A stretch of DNA of 64,000 bases from Gymnogyps californianus (taxonomy: Eukaryota > Chordata > Aves > Accipitriformes > Cathartidae), in the NCBI RefSeq assembly GCF_018139145.2, contig NC_059500.1, positions 52,942,663 through 53,006,662 on the forward strand, given 5' to 3'. The position numbers and the translations under genes are program-made. Shown piece by piece: positions 38,511-51,402 of this stretch. The notes under the pieces were generated by a model. It did no database searches. It was given only the letters and a program-made list of their open reading frames with translations, and was not told the origin of the DNA. Position 1 is the stretch's first letter. Each line of letters starts with the position of its first letter.

Positions 38511-39195
38511 AATTCACAGATAACAGTACAGATATGCTGGAGAATGGAATTTAAATATAAAGTGATCCTGAAAACTTTGAGAACTAATCTGGAAAAGTGG
38601 AATCCGATTCATGAAGCTATCCATAATGTATTCCTTGAGAGTAACTTCATGAATTGCATAGTCTTAGTGATTCATTAAGTTAACTACCTGGCACAGACTT
38701 AGGCAGGATCTGCAATAACCTAACTGATTAGATAGTATGGAGAAAACGATTTAAGAACAACAGTGGATCAGAAGTTGTATACAATAAGCCATGCCAAAGT
38801 GCTTCAGCAAAAGTATATATTACCCCAGGATACTTTAGCAAGAACATAGGTTGTTATGTAAAGAATTACCTCTAGTGTACTCAGCAAAGCCTCTGCTGGC
38901 ACTTTGCTACTCTGTGCTTGAAAGGTGTTGAGAACTACATGACAAGACCGCAGAATAAAGCAGCTAGACATAGAAGGGCTATAGAAAGTATGCAAGAAAA
39001 GAATAAATTAAGTAGGTTGGTATAGCTCCAAATAAAACAAGGAAGGATCCCATATCTGCATGAACAGTGAATTATTAGCATAAGTTGTCCTGGGAGGTTG
39101 TGAAGTCTCTGGCACTAGGAATCTTTAAAAACAGTCTGGACAAATGTCTCTTAGGAATGACATGGATCTACATTCATTCAGGTAGGTTAAGTAGG
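38511..39195 (+). mobile_element. Ancient CR1 (CR1-C), 3' part, right of inserted LTR
   Basis: Continuation of the CR1 at 36910-37475. Blocks follow CR1 order: ATATGCTGGAGAATGGAATT at 38532, AGAACTAATCTGGAAAAGTGG near 38580, TTACCCCAGGATACTTTAGC near 38820, ATTACCTCTAGTGTACTCAG, and GGGAGGTTGTGAAGTCTCTG with CTAGGAATCTTTAAAAACAG near 39090-39130. The last block is the typical CR1 3' region. The 3' terminus is near 39195. Relative order: this CR1 is older than the LTR inserted in it. Confidence 0.75.
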
Positions 39196-42100
39196 TGAAA
39201 CACATCATCTTCCCGAGATCCTCTCCCATACCTGATTCTTTGATATAACAGTGCCTTCTTCATGTCTTCTGAGAGCAGGAGTGAAGCTTTGTTGGCATGA
39301 TTATCACAAGGCAAAAGCTGAAAAGTCACGCAGCCAGAGTTAAATGCTAATAACCTAATTCCTCTGTTACTGTTTGTGCTGCTTTGTAAATTACATAAAC
39401 ATCCACTTTTAAAATATTGTGTCGTGCTAGAAGAAAAAAAGATTGCAACCAGTGACAATTAAATATTCCTAGCATGTAGGTGTGGATGTTTCATGCTTCT
39501 TGTAACAGTTTGTTTCCCAGTTCAGATCAGCTACAGGTAACTTGGGTAATTTCTCTGAGGACTTTTCACACAGGTAATACATAACCAAAATTAAATGCTC
39601 AAGTGTCATTTAAAATAAACATCTTTTAAATTCTGAAAAATCAAAATGTATTCAGAGGCAACTTGTGAACAGAATTTTTAAAAGACTGGAAATTCTTGAG
39701 ACTGAATTTTGTCTACAAATGAGAAGTCATTTTTCCCAAACTCCATTTGCAAGCACAGAGCTCATCACAAAACATACTCTTTTGATTATAATAATGAGAA
39801 ATAGCTGTGAGCCAGATCTTGAAATCTCTTCTGCAGTCAATACAGCATCTGATTGAGTGTAATTGGTAAAGGATTCAAGATAATTGCAAGGTATGAAGGA
39901 GAAGCAGGATCAACTACCACATGTACATTTTCAGAAAGAACAGAATATAAACCTGGATATCACAGAAGTTCAAAGAGGGTTTAAAATTATACTTCTGCTG
40001 GAATACTCATCGGATATTCTGGCAATGTGCACCAAGCACCAATCAGAAATTCATTCCAACCAGCACCTCGTTCAGATTATCAGATCAAACTGAAGTTATA
40101 TTGAAATTCAATGTGCTTAACAGTTGCATTAACACAATTATTAGAAGGTGTTATTAAAAAATGGTCTATTTCATTTCAAGGTGTTATAAAATCATTGGCA
40201 GCAATTGCCAGAGTTGTTAAGTTTATGACTGTAATCAACCGTTTCAAAGTAGATCAAAGATTAATAGCAAAGCTCATCAGAAGCCTGGATTCAGCCGTGA
40301 AAATTGTAGCTAGCTAATGGTAATGATTAGCAATGACACAGGGCATCAGGTCTATCAGCTGTGATGAGGCAGCACTTTTTATGAACACCGTTAGTACTCA
40401 GATAGTTTGCTTATGGAACTGGAGAAATCACTGGACATGCTCAAAGCCTTGTAAAGATAACCTCATTGCACCAAAATCAGATAATCTAATCTGCATTTTC
40501 AGTTCCACTCTGGAACTCTCATGTTCCCACAAAACGTGCAGAATAAATACAAGTGGAATGTATATGCTCATAGTTCTGTATGCATTGGCCTATAAATGTA
40601 CCTTTCTTGTTTAAATTAAACAGCTCAACGGTTTGGAAAGCATTTCAGTAGACTTTGTGTTGTACATTAGTCAGTGAGGTTTCACACCTAACAAGGAAGG
40701 ACGTGAACTATCTCATTTTTTCAATGATGGCACTATTACCACTTCTGTTAGCACAGAAAAAAAATACCTATTTCCTTTTGGGAATTTTATAAAGGAGCAT
40801 ATAAACAGAAATTGGCCCTCTGAGTAGGATGAGGATAGCCTTTGCCATCACTTACAGTAGATGAATACATTGCAATGAACCATAATGAACTGATTAAGTA
40901 TTGTCTTCTAATTTCTTTCTGATGGACAGGTTAAAAGCCAAGCAACAGAAACAACTAACCAACCTTCTTCTCCCTCTCTTCCCAATGAGCCCTGGAGGGT
41001 TTTACCTCGATAATGTCTGCATATGTACACAGGCATGCTTGCACACCCACTCCCACACAGGCATCAAATGCATGGCCAAGTTCTGTTTCCTGAGATAAGC
41101 ACTCATAAATCAGAGTTAGATCCATCTGTTTAAGGACAATTTGGCTCAAAAGATTGAAAACACTGAAGTATACAGTTTACACAGAATGGATTTCGTTTCA
41201 GTTTTCAGGTTTTCTTACAGATACTTTGTGGAATCCCAGGAAACTGCTCTAAAGCTTAAAAAATTACATTTCAGATCATTCTTTCCACCTCTTTATTACT
41301 TTTGAAAACAAGTAAGAAAACCCATTTCTTTCCCATCCCTGAAAAATGTTTATTTTGTATCAGAATTTCTCAGTTTTGGTGCAGAGGAAAGAGAATGTTG
41401 GATCTAGTGCCTAAAACAGGCACGAGGTACCATTTTTTCTGTCCCAGTGCGTGTTACATGGATCCTAGCTGCTTCTCTGGAAGGGTACAGATCTTCTGTT
41501 GGCCCTGTAATACATCTGCTCGTGCAGAGATCTGCACAGTCTGCTTTTAAAATTTTAAAACTATTCTGATGTTAATTCCCAGAGAGGACAAGAATAGCTA
41601 CCATGCTGAAAAGACTCTCTTTATAGTTAGTTTCTGTTCACTTGCCCATCCAAAAGTGGTGGTGACTTCCCTAGAAATTCTGGAAAGAATAAAGAATCAG
41701 ACGAGCTCATTATTTTTTGAATAGCCTATTTTGAACTCTCCAGCTTCCCAGTGAGAGTTGAGGCACCATCTTGCTACACACTGTACCAATCACTGTCATA
41801 CCAAATCTACTCTCCTAACAATCTGACTTTTTTTATAGTGTGTTGTTCCTAAACATGAACACAGATATTTGCAAGAGTTTAATTCATTGAGAAAAGTCTA
41901 TATGAAACAATATAAGGTAATTAAAAACCCTTACAAAACTATACCTCAGTAAATATCTAGTATTATATAGCTAGGCCATGGGAGAATCAGGAAGACAACC
42001 TGTGGAGCGTGACATTTGATTTTGTTTTTTAATCAAGATATCTGTTTATTTTTCTGACAGTTAGCTCAGTAGCCTGAACTGTTGATCATCTCACCATAAT

Positions 42101-45100
42101 GAGAATACAGTATGCTATTTTCACACATGTATGTGAAATATCAAAACACCTTTCTCAAGCACTAGAGTCCTATAAGCCTTGAAAGAGCAGTATAGTAGCT
42201 TCAAACACACATTATCCATATCTTACATTATTCACAAAAACATACATAACTGCAATTCCACAGCAATATATATTTAAATGAACATCTATTGCAAAACTTT
42301 GGAAGAGTTGACTTGATGCTGAAATCATTATTGACCCGCTCCAGTTTTTAATACTTTTTTAAAAGGATAACTCAAGAGAGCTTCCTGTTTATAAAACAAT
42401 AATAAACCATAGGCCTGATATATTTGGAGGCTAAAAGCTAAAGAAAGTGTTTGTTCAGATAAGAATATGGCTATTAACAAGTTAAAAAAACATTTCCCTC
42501 AAGTTTCCCTCATTATACTGAAGTACTTAATTAAATATATAAATTTCAAGTAAAAAAAGAAGATTAATGTGCAAACTAACAAAAGTGCTTGTCACATTGC
42601 TCGAAGGGAATAAAAGGGTTTAAAAACTTTGCTTCTGAGTGCCATTATCTGGCTTTCTATTCTAATTTCTGTCTTCAGTGCTTTCTTCTCTTGCTTCCCA
42701 GTCCTCCATTCCTCCATCCTCCTCCCCCAAACTAAGGTACCAAGATGAGTTTCCACAAACGGGCAGATAGCCTCCTTCCTGCCAAGAGAGTGATTAAAAA
42801 GGTTAAATATCTACACTTATGCATGCTTGTTGTTCTGGGAACACAAGATTTGCCAATATATAGGAATGACTGGAAAGACTGAGTGAATAATGACATTATG
42901 GGAAATATTAGTCTTCTTTTGTTGTATACATTTAAAAACAGATTACTTTTCCATTATTTCATAGCTGTATCTGAACTTCTCCTTGTCACCCCATGTCTTT
43001 AATGTTTGTCCAGAATTTTTTCTATTTTCATCAAAAAAGAGAGAAGCAGAAGCCACATGTTTGTTGCTGGTAAACACTTCTGTCACTTACAGCTCAAGCG
43101 TAAGAAACGGCCAGGCCAGATGGTATGGTTTTTAAAGGTGCTGAGCTTAGAAGCAGTTTCCATTGACTTCAAAGGGACCTCCAGATATTTAGTGTACTTC
43201 ACACATTTAGGTCAAGAGCTACACTAACAGCTTGAGTATGGAGATACGTGTATTCACAGTATAGTCAATGAGACTGTGCAGCAATTTTACACGTCCTTCT
43301 CCTCTGGATGGCTAACAATGATTGTAAGACAATCAGAGTACATGGATTTTCACATTGTAAGACAATAAACTTGGTGTTTATGTAACAGCCAGAGTGTAGG
43401 GAAATACATAACAGGGAAAAAATGTGCAGTTACATATCATTATGCTAACTGTACAGCAATCTGGAGAATACAATTCTATTTCAGTATAACATCCAGTGAG
43501 CACTTAGTTTCATCATAGCCTATAAAGTATATTTTTTCCACCCCAAATTATATGAATTTTGGCAGAAAAAGAGGCATTAACTTCCACCTCAAGCTGTCAG
43601 AATCTGTTTTTTAAAAAATCAAATCATTTCCTTCTATGACAAGTCACAAGGGACAAATCTGGAAACATATAAGGCCAAGTCTGAGTTAACTTACACCTTT
43701 TTCAACCCTATTAACTTCAGTGGTATTGGCCAGGGTTGTGAGTTAACTTGGAATTTGGCCCATGGAAAGAACTCTCTTTCCAACATGTTTTTCTTTTTTA
43801 TTTTTACTATGTATGTTACAGCATTTTTAGACCATATTTCTTTATCTGAGAAATATTTGAAAGATACAATTTAATTAAGGACATAAACCAGAAATGACCC
43901 AATTCATTTAATTTAGATCCTGGCATTCAAAATAATATGCATATCTCTAAACATGAGGCAACATTCTCTTTCAAAAATGGCTTTATTAAATTACGCTACA
44001 TTTACAGGAGGCTGTCACAAGCAGATATATTTTCAGACTCTGAAGCAGTCTTTCTCAGATATGTCTCATTGAGACACTCTCAAATACAAGCAGAAGGTTT
44101 TCTCTCTGTGGGAGGCACATGCAGTGAATACAGCTCCTAATTCAGCCCAGGCAGCATGGTGGAAAGCACATATCCAAATTTTCACAAACGTCCCCAGACT
44201 AAGATGCGTGAGCTAATTGTGCCTGTCTGTCCATGCTGTTCACATTTGCTTGCTCCATAGGATTCCCAGGAACCACACATGCCATTTAAATACCATAACT
44301 TCTGTCTTGTCCTTCAGTTTATTTGCTGTACCCCAGAGCCGAGGAAGCAACAGTAACAACCTGAGAAAGAAAGTGTTGTTTCTGGTGGAATGAGACTTCT
44401 GACAAACTATATTCTGAACTGGTTTTGGTCACTACTTATATTATTATTATGTAGAACATAAAAAAATATTTTGGGAGATTTTATGATTGTCTCTCAGATC
44501 TCAAGAGCATTTCAAGAACCTGTTTCTGCTTTCACTAATGTACAAATTTCTCTACAAAGTAACCCTACATCAACCTGAGCTGAAATTCCAGAACTCACCT
44601 GATCTTTCAATTTCTCCTGTCCAGAAGTCAACTGAGCTACAGACATAAATTGATAAAATGATCCTTTGCAAACTGCAGATAACAAGGTCTAACAAGATTT
44701 GTGCAGCCATTTGCTTTTCCATTTATTAGCAGTCTAAGAGACCTCTCAACCTGCTACTGCCTGTTCTTAACATTTGCAAAAAGGGACTTTTTTAATCCAT
44801 TGTGGCAGTGACAGCTTACAGTTTCTTCTCCTGTTCCTTGGAGTTGGGCCCACTACAAATACAGTAAACAGAGGCCCTTCTCCTTGCCCTGAGGGTTTCT
44901 CTGAGTTTACAGTCCTACTGTGTTCTTTACTCGGCACACTCCTTTGGTTTAAATAATCTTTTTACTACCTCCAGTGTTTTGAAGGTGGTGGTGAGAATTT
45001 CATTAATCATACATCCTCTAAAAAATACCTACACAAATGACTTTATAATATCACTGAAATTAGCTGACAGCTAGTAGCAAAATAGATCAAATGTGGGATT

Positions 45101-47147
45101 AACTGAAAACAGATTCAACACCTAGGTTTTAGGACTGTTTAAGTCATCTTATTTACTCAGGACAGAGGTTCTTAAACATTCACTTCTTCTACGTAACATA
45201 ATTATGCATGTCTAGTATTTCCTATGGAAGTTTTTCACGGATCTCAGATTTTTGGTCAGACTTGCATATACCTCAGCAAGTATGTGAAGAAAGGCATTGC
45301 ACATTGTACATTGTCCATTGTACGTTGTACATGTCAAATTATTTGGAGAAATGTACTGTTTCAAACTTCTAATTTGCAACTGCTTCCTGTAGAAATATTT
45401 AATATCATCCAGATTACGTGAATTTGAGGAACAGGTATTCAATTCTGCTTCTGGAAATCACCCAGGTATGAAAAAAAATGTAAATACCCAAAATCTCTGT
45501 CAATGCTTAAAAATATAGCAAGAGGTATCTTTTTTTAGTTTAAGAGTTACTGGGTTTATAGATACACATCATAAAGAAGATCTCTTCCTAAGTATTTATT
45601 TATTTTCACTTCATCAAAGTGTCTGAACATTTTTAAAAGATTACAGAAATGAAAATAAAGTCTAGACTCTCTCCTACTGTGCTAGGTTTAACCAGCCTAA
45701 AAAATAGTTTGTTCTATTATTAGGAAATTTTGAGGTGTTCTGTTTTTCTCTTTTAGATGTCTTACATAAGGAAAGACCAAAGGAAAAAAAATGTTAGGTG
45801 GATGCTGGGCTGAGTGACAGAATTTTACCTGAGAAGAACAAGTATGCTAAACAGTCAGAAAATTATGTAAAAAGTTGTTTGAATATACTTTTACTTTTAA
45901 CCGTGAATTAGTAACAAATCTTGCTGGGAAAAGAGATTGTTCGTGTTATTGCCTTTAGGCTTGTATAGGAGACTAAGGGAAAACTTGCCTAAAAAGTTGC
46001 TTGAGCAAAAGGCCTAGTGGTGCATTTTCTTCATATATGATACACATCAGCATTTTAAAGCGTAACATCAGTGAAAGGAAGTTGGATCTATGCCATAAGG
46101 CGGATCTATGCCTTTTCTTGAAAATATTCAAAACAAAAAAGTAATCGAAACAGAAGTGCCATACCAGTGAGGCCCACTGGTAATTTTGCTGCTGCTCAAT
46201 ACTGTGGAAAGGCAATCCATTACATTTCAGATTAGACAGCTTGGCTGCAGCAACATGGGAATTCCCAGTGGTCTTCTATTTGTACTCCATCAGGAGCTGT
46301 CTGTCAGCAAGTCCTTTATGGCAATGAATCAGAGCAACACCCTTGTGCCAATAAAAGACATACTGGGTTTGAGATGCAAAGACTTGTGAGAAAAGCAATT
46401 CAGATAAACCCATTTATAGTGGAAAACGCAGTCTGGTGTAACAAGCCCACATAAGTTCCCATAGGACATTTAAACCTCACTTGAATGAAATTTTAGTATG
46501 CATTCCCTGTGCAGTTAGGGTAGGAACATATCTGTTACGGTCAAAGGCAAAGTGCAGAGAAGTCAAAGGTCCACAGAAAGCAAATGAAAATAAACCAAAA
46601 GAAAACCAGACTCTGAGAGTCCTTCTTTGCCTGTCCAGACTTTCTCCCTAGATGTTTCTGTACAGCCATGAGAGTTCAGAGAACCTGGCTCAGGAGAACA
46701 ATGCTTTAAGCCCAGTAAATTGTAAAAACCAGTTTTATGTAACCTCTTAATTATGCAGTAAATGAGCTAAAGAATACAGCAATACAGATAGGACAGTGCA
46801 TATTTGTGTACTACCATAGTATAAAATGTATGCAAGAGATGATTACGTGAATAAAGAATGAAAATGAAAAAGTAAAAATAAACAGATAGTTTTTCAAAAA
46901 TAAATGTATCGATTATTCCAAAGGACCACTAAGAGACAAATTACTTATTGGGACAAAATTTTACATAACATATCTAAGTTCCACAAGTAAATTTCAAGAA
47001 GATTTTGCGTACTTGCAGGTGAGAAACTCTAGGTATAGAAAATAAAGGGCAAGAAACACAGCCAGGATGCCATACCCATCTTTTATTATCTTAATGAATA
47101 ATGTAAGATATCTCAAGTTATGTAAGGTAACTGCATATGACCTGCAA
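39196..47147. other. Unique noncoding DNA
   Basis: About 8 kb of AT-rich sequence without a recognisable gene, RNA gene or young transposon. Patches at about 43090-43215 and 43690-43760 contain wording seen in very old amniote interspersed repeats (AGGTGCTGAGC, CATTGACTTCAAAGGGA, GGAATTTGGCCCATGG), but I cannot assign a family. Open frames are under 95 codons. Confidence 0.5.
45295..45333. repeat. Short tandem repeat of CATTGTAC-like units
   Basis: CATTGCACATTGTACATTG is followed by TCCATTGTACGTTGTACATG: about five imperfect 8-9 bp units. It is a minor local expansion. Confidence 0.8.
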
Positions 47148-47297
47148 GAGGTGTCCAAAGAGACTGTGGAATCTCCTCAGAGATATTTGACAGTACAAGG
47201 TCCCAAGCAAGCTGAGGTCAGATTTGACCTGAGCACAGACAAGGCTAGATGAACTTCAGGGATCCCTTCCAACCCTAAGTATTCTATCATCTTAATC
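47148..47297 (+). mobile_element. CR1 3' end fragment
   Basis: AGACTGTGGAATCTCCTC, AGAGATATTTGACAGTAC, ACAAGGCTAGATGAACTTC and GGGATCCCTTCCAACCCTAA then GTATTCTATCATCTT are the last part of a CR1 3' untranslated region in plus orientation, reaching the ATTCT-type terminus. Only the terminal 150 bp is present. A second CR1 starts directly after it. Confidence 0.85.
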
Positions 47298-48362
47298 AGC
47301 TGAAGGGTCGGGCTCAAAATATTGTAGTAAATGGGGTAACATCTGGCTGGTTACTACCCACTAGTGTGTTCCCCAGCACTCAATTTCAGGGTCAATTCTC
47401 TTCAATGTTTTCATCAATGACCTCGACACAGGTGTTGAGTGCACAATAAGTAAGTTTACCAATGATACTAAATTAGGAGGAGCCATTGATTACCTTGACA
47501 GCAGAGAGGTCTTACAGAGAGTTCTTGAAAGATTAGAGTGCTGGGCAATCACCAATTATATGAAATTTAACAAGGACAAATGCCAGATTCTATACATGGG
47601 ATAGCCTAATCCTGGATGTCGTATAGATTGAGGGATGAGAGGCTGGAGTGCAGCCCTGCAGAAAGGGATCTGGGCGGTTTGGTTGATGGTAAGCTTAATA
47701 TGAGTCAACAGTATGTCCTGGCAGCCAAAAGGGCCAACTGTATCCTGGAGTCTATTAAGTACAATATAGCTAACTAACTGGTCAAAAGAAGTGATTGTCC
47801 CATTATACTCAGCACTGGTGAGGCCTCACCTCGAGTACTGTGTGCAGTTTTGGGCTCCACAATATAAGAAGGATATAGAAATATAAGAATGTGTCCAAAG
47901 GATGGCAACAAAGATGGTGAAAGGACTAGAGGGCATGACTTATAAGGAGCAGCTAAGGATACTACGTTTGTTCAGCTTAGAGAAGAGGAGGCTGAGGGGT
48001 GGCCTCATTGGTGTCTACAGCTTCCTCATGAGGGGAAGCAGAGAGGGAGGTGCTGATCTCTTCTCTCTGGTGTCTGGTGACAGGATGTGAGGGAATAGCT
48101 TAAAGCTGCGTCAGGGAAAGTTCAGATCAGATATTAGGAAACAGTTCTTCACTGAGAGGGTGGGCAAGCACTGGGACAAGCTTGCCAGGGAAATGGTCAT
48201 GGCCCCAAGCCTATCAGTGTTCAAGAAGTGTTTGGACAATGCTTTTAGATATATGGTTTATCTTTTAGGTTGCCCTGTGTGGAGTCAGGAGTTGGACTCG
48301 ATGATCCTCATGGGTCCCTTCCAGCTCAGAGTATTCTGTGATTCTACAGTTCTATGATTCTG
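47298..48362 (+). mobile_element. CR1 LINE, 5'-truncated copy (plus strand)
   Basis: Runs from the middle of ORF2 to a complete 3' end (GTATTCTGTGATTCTACAG, TTCTATGATTCTG). ORF2 blocks in order: TAVNGVTSGWLLP-like sequence at 47330, KFTNDTKLGGAIDYLDSREV at 47452, LECWAITNYMKFNKDKCQIL, then from 47902 MATKMVKGLEGMTYKEQLRI, LRLFSLEKRRLRGGLIGVYS and FLMRGSREGGADLFSLVSGD. The catalytic F-A-D-D box has become FTND, losing one aspartate, and several stops and frameshifts are present. It is dead on arrival or soon after. Confidence 0.93.
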
Positions 48363-51271
48363 TTCTGTTTTCAGGTTGCTACTTCACACTGTCTGCCTGT
48401 GGAATATTTTGATTCATTGCAGCCTCTCACCTTCAGTGTTTTCTGATGTGATAAATCCTATTTACTTTAACCAAAACTAAATTTACTTAAGCAACAGTAT
48501 CACTCAGATTCTTATCTATCTCCAATGGTTGTCAAATAATATTCACTCTGTTATGTAACACTAAATGCAAAACTGAGACCTATCTGAAAAGTACTGGTAC
48601 TAAATAATAGCTCTATGTTTTGCAGAGGGAAGGCAATGGGTTACCAGGGTCCCTGGTAACACATTTCACCCAGTCACTATTACATGCAAATGGAAAACAT
48701 CCTCCACTGTTACATCCCCATCTCCTCACTTGGCTGCAGGGAGCAGGCTTACCCTGAAGGCCAGGTGTGAATCCGGGCTCCCATGGGCTCTGCTGATGTG
48801 CCCCTTCAGGCACGCATGTTATCTAAACAAGGCACTGCTGTGCAGCCAAATCTGAAGCTGGACCCACCAGCTCCATCCTTCCTCCCCGCACAGTGGCTTT
48901 CCGGAGGCAAAGCAGAGCTGCTCCTGTGTGCCTGTGTTGGGCTGAAGTTGGAAGCCTGCCCCTGCAGTCAGATAAGGAAATGCAGAGCTTTGCTTTGGGC
49001 AGCTCAGCCTCTCCTCTTTCCTAAGGCCTCCTCAGCGATGTACGTACCTGGAGGGAGTTGAGCTCACTTTGAGTCTCTGGTTCCCAGGGACAGATTGGAT
49101 GTCTGTTAAAACAGAAAAGATAAAAATGACCTGATGTTCACTCTTGAGTGTTGGGCTGCGCACCTATTCTCACTGACGGATAAGTAAAAGAAGCATTTCA
49201 GGGCATGGGCCAGGAAGTACTCTGCAGCCCTGCCATCGGGGTTTACACAGGGATGTAAAAGCCACGCCAGGGCTCATGACTTGGGTTGTATCACAGGTTT
49301 AACATTCCCTGAATTCTGCTCTCTCTCAAACCTCTCTACAGTGTCACTGCTCCAACAGCAGGAGTAGCAGTGTCACTTGTTTAGCATAATTCATAGGCTT
49401 TGTCAGGAAAGTGAGTTTTGTAAGGTACAGTTTTCACAAACTGATGTTCACACAGAATCCAGATATCTCATTTCCTTGACCTCTCATTAAATATGCCGAA
49501 AACATCTGAAAAGCTTCTGCCTACTCCTGCAGAGGTGATGCTGTTCATACCCCTATGACTATATATACTTACATATATGTAAATGTTTCGTTAATAACTA
49601 AGGTATCAATATATGGGGCTCAAGCAGTGTTCCTGCCTTTTATAGGAAACATATATTATGGCTTGCATTACAAAACAGCTCCTTGGCAAAATACTTTTTA
49701 AGAAATGCTGCACCATGAAACAGTTGCTGTACTTTATAGAACGCTAAAGAGATTGCCATACTGTACTATGCATAGTACATGCACTTAAGTCCTTTATGCT
49801 TGTAACAGTCTCTGGGATTTTCAAGAAGAAAGGAACTACAAAAATAAAAATCAGCAGTTACTTAGAGCATTGTATTATCACTTCAGGAAAAGCTATAACA
49901 ATTTAAAATTTATTTTATCCTTTAGCTGGATCTTACCTCCCTTCATCTGAATCACTGTAACATACATTTTGAACGCTCATAGTCTGCTCCCATCCGAAAT
50001 AATCCAGGTTTACCTGAATCAGGCTGCCACAAACAAGATCCTCCATTTGTTTAGGTTGGAGGTTCAGAAAATGAAGACTGAATTTTCCAGTCCTTTGTAC
50101 AAAACCATATATAATTACTGAGGAAAACTGGTTTTCATCCTTGAGGCTGAATTTATGTCACCTTAAGTATACACTAGGGCCACATTAGCTGAAAGAAATA
50201 GGTAAAAAAATTGGAGAATTTAAGGAGGGTTTGAAACTGATGTCAATAAAATAAAGACTGCTGAAGAGTCACCACCAGCTAATACATTATAATCATATGC
50301 TACTACGTGCTTAAGATAGCAGTATTTAGAGAGCTTCTGTTATTTGTATTATTTTAATTAGAAGATTTTAAATCATTCTACTTCACTCTTTCAGCCAAAT
50401 TCTATGTCAACATCCACAATGATGTGTATTGAATATGCACCTTATATTTTTACAATTACTAGCAGAATCCAGCTACATTATCAGCTCCATAATAAAACAC
50501 TCAGAGAGGCAGTTCACATTCTTTCATTGCACTATATGAGTTAACTGGAGGAGTGTAAATATAGTTAAAATATTACTGAGTGTACACAATTTGAATACTT
50601 TTAATTACAGTGGGAGTTAAAAGAAAATTCTCAGGAGGGGTAAGACTTAATCTCACAGAAACGATATCTCATACTTTATGAAACATATAATACTTTATGA
50701 AATGCTACCTCAGAGACTTAAAGATCACACTAGGAAAGAATGATGTAAACATTTCATACATGGAGACTATGGTCACCTTGTGTCTTGCATCAGAAAGATA
50801 TGTACTTCATAGTTTGAATATAAATACTAGCATGTTACTTTTTTTTATTAAAGCCTTCCATGAAGGGTTAGATAACTAAAACCACTTACAATTACCTCTA
50901 GAAGGTTTTCATCTAGGATATCCGTTCAAAGTTCAACATGAATCAGGCAGTGTTAAAATGCAGTGGATATCAATCCAATATAGAAGACCAGGAAACCTGA
51001 AAATATGATTGAGGTTCAAAAAAAGTTCAGATTTCTAAATTTTATGCCCCTAAACTAATAAGGCTGTTACCCTTCCCCAAGACTGTTATGCATGTGTTTC
51101 TAAGAACACCTCATTCTTGTCTTAGGATGGTGATGCTAGGACTCAGGCCAGGGCCTTGTTAGTGAACTCATCATTTCTCTGCTGCCCTAATCCCCATAGC
51201 AATTAACTCCGTCTTTCATAAGACGTGCTGGAGCACCTCTTGAGAGTGTTTTTTCTCTCTCTTTCTCACAG
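48363..51271. other. Unique noncoding DNA
   Basis: No gene recognised. 48610-49060 is GC-richer, with open frames on both strands of up to 92 codons that show no motif. The rest is AT-rich. A direct repeat of ATACTTTATGAAA lies near 50668-50703. Confidence 0.5.
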
Positions 51272-51402
51272 ATGAGCCTGTCCTGCAAAGGTGTCTGAAA
51301 TTTCCCCTGAGGAAATCCCAGATGAAAACAAGAGTGAAAGTGCTGCGCAGAGCACATCCAGCAGATGTGATCAGCCTGGATGTGCTGCACCCGTCCGTAT
51401 AA
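51272..51402 (+). CDS. Candidate last coding exon, unidentified
   Basis: A near-ideal 3' splice site (TTTTTTCTCTCTCTTTCTCACAG, ending at 51271, given here only as position plus key CAG) precedes a frame reading EPVLQRCLKFPLRKSQ, then MKTRVKVLRRAHPADV and ISLDVLHPSV, ending at TAA (51400-51402). The piece is basic in its middle and has 42 complete codons with two leading bases (phase 1 or 2). It lies in a block that keeps many CpG dinucleotides. I know no protein with this end, and no upstream exon was found. It could also be part of a noncoding RNA or a chance frame. Confidence 0.22.
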
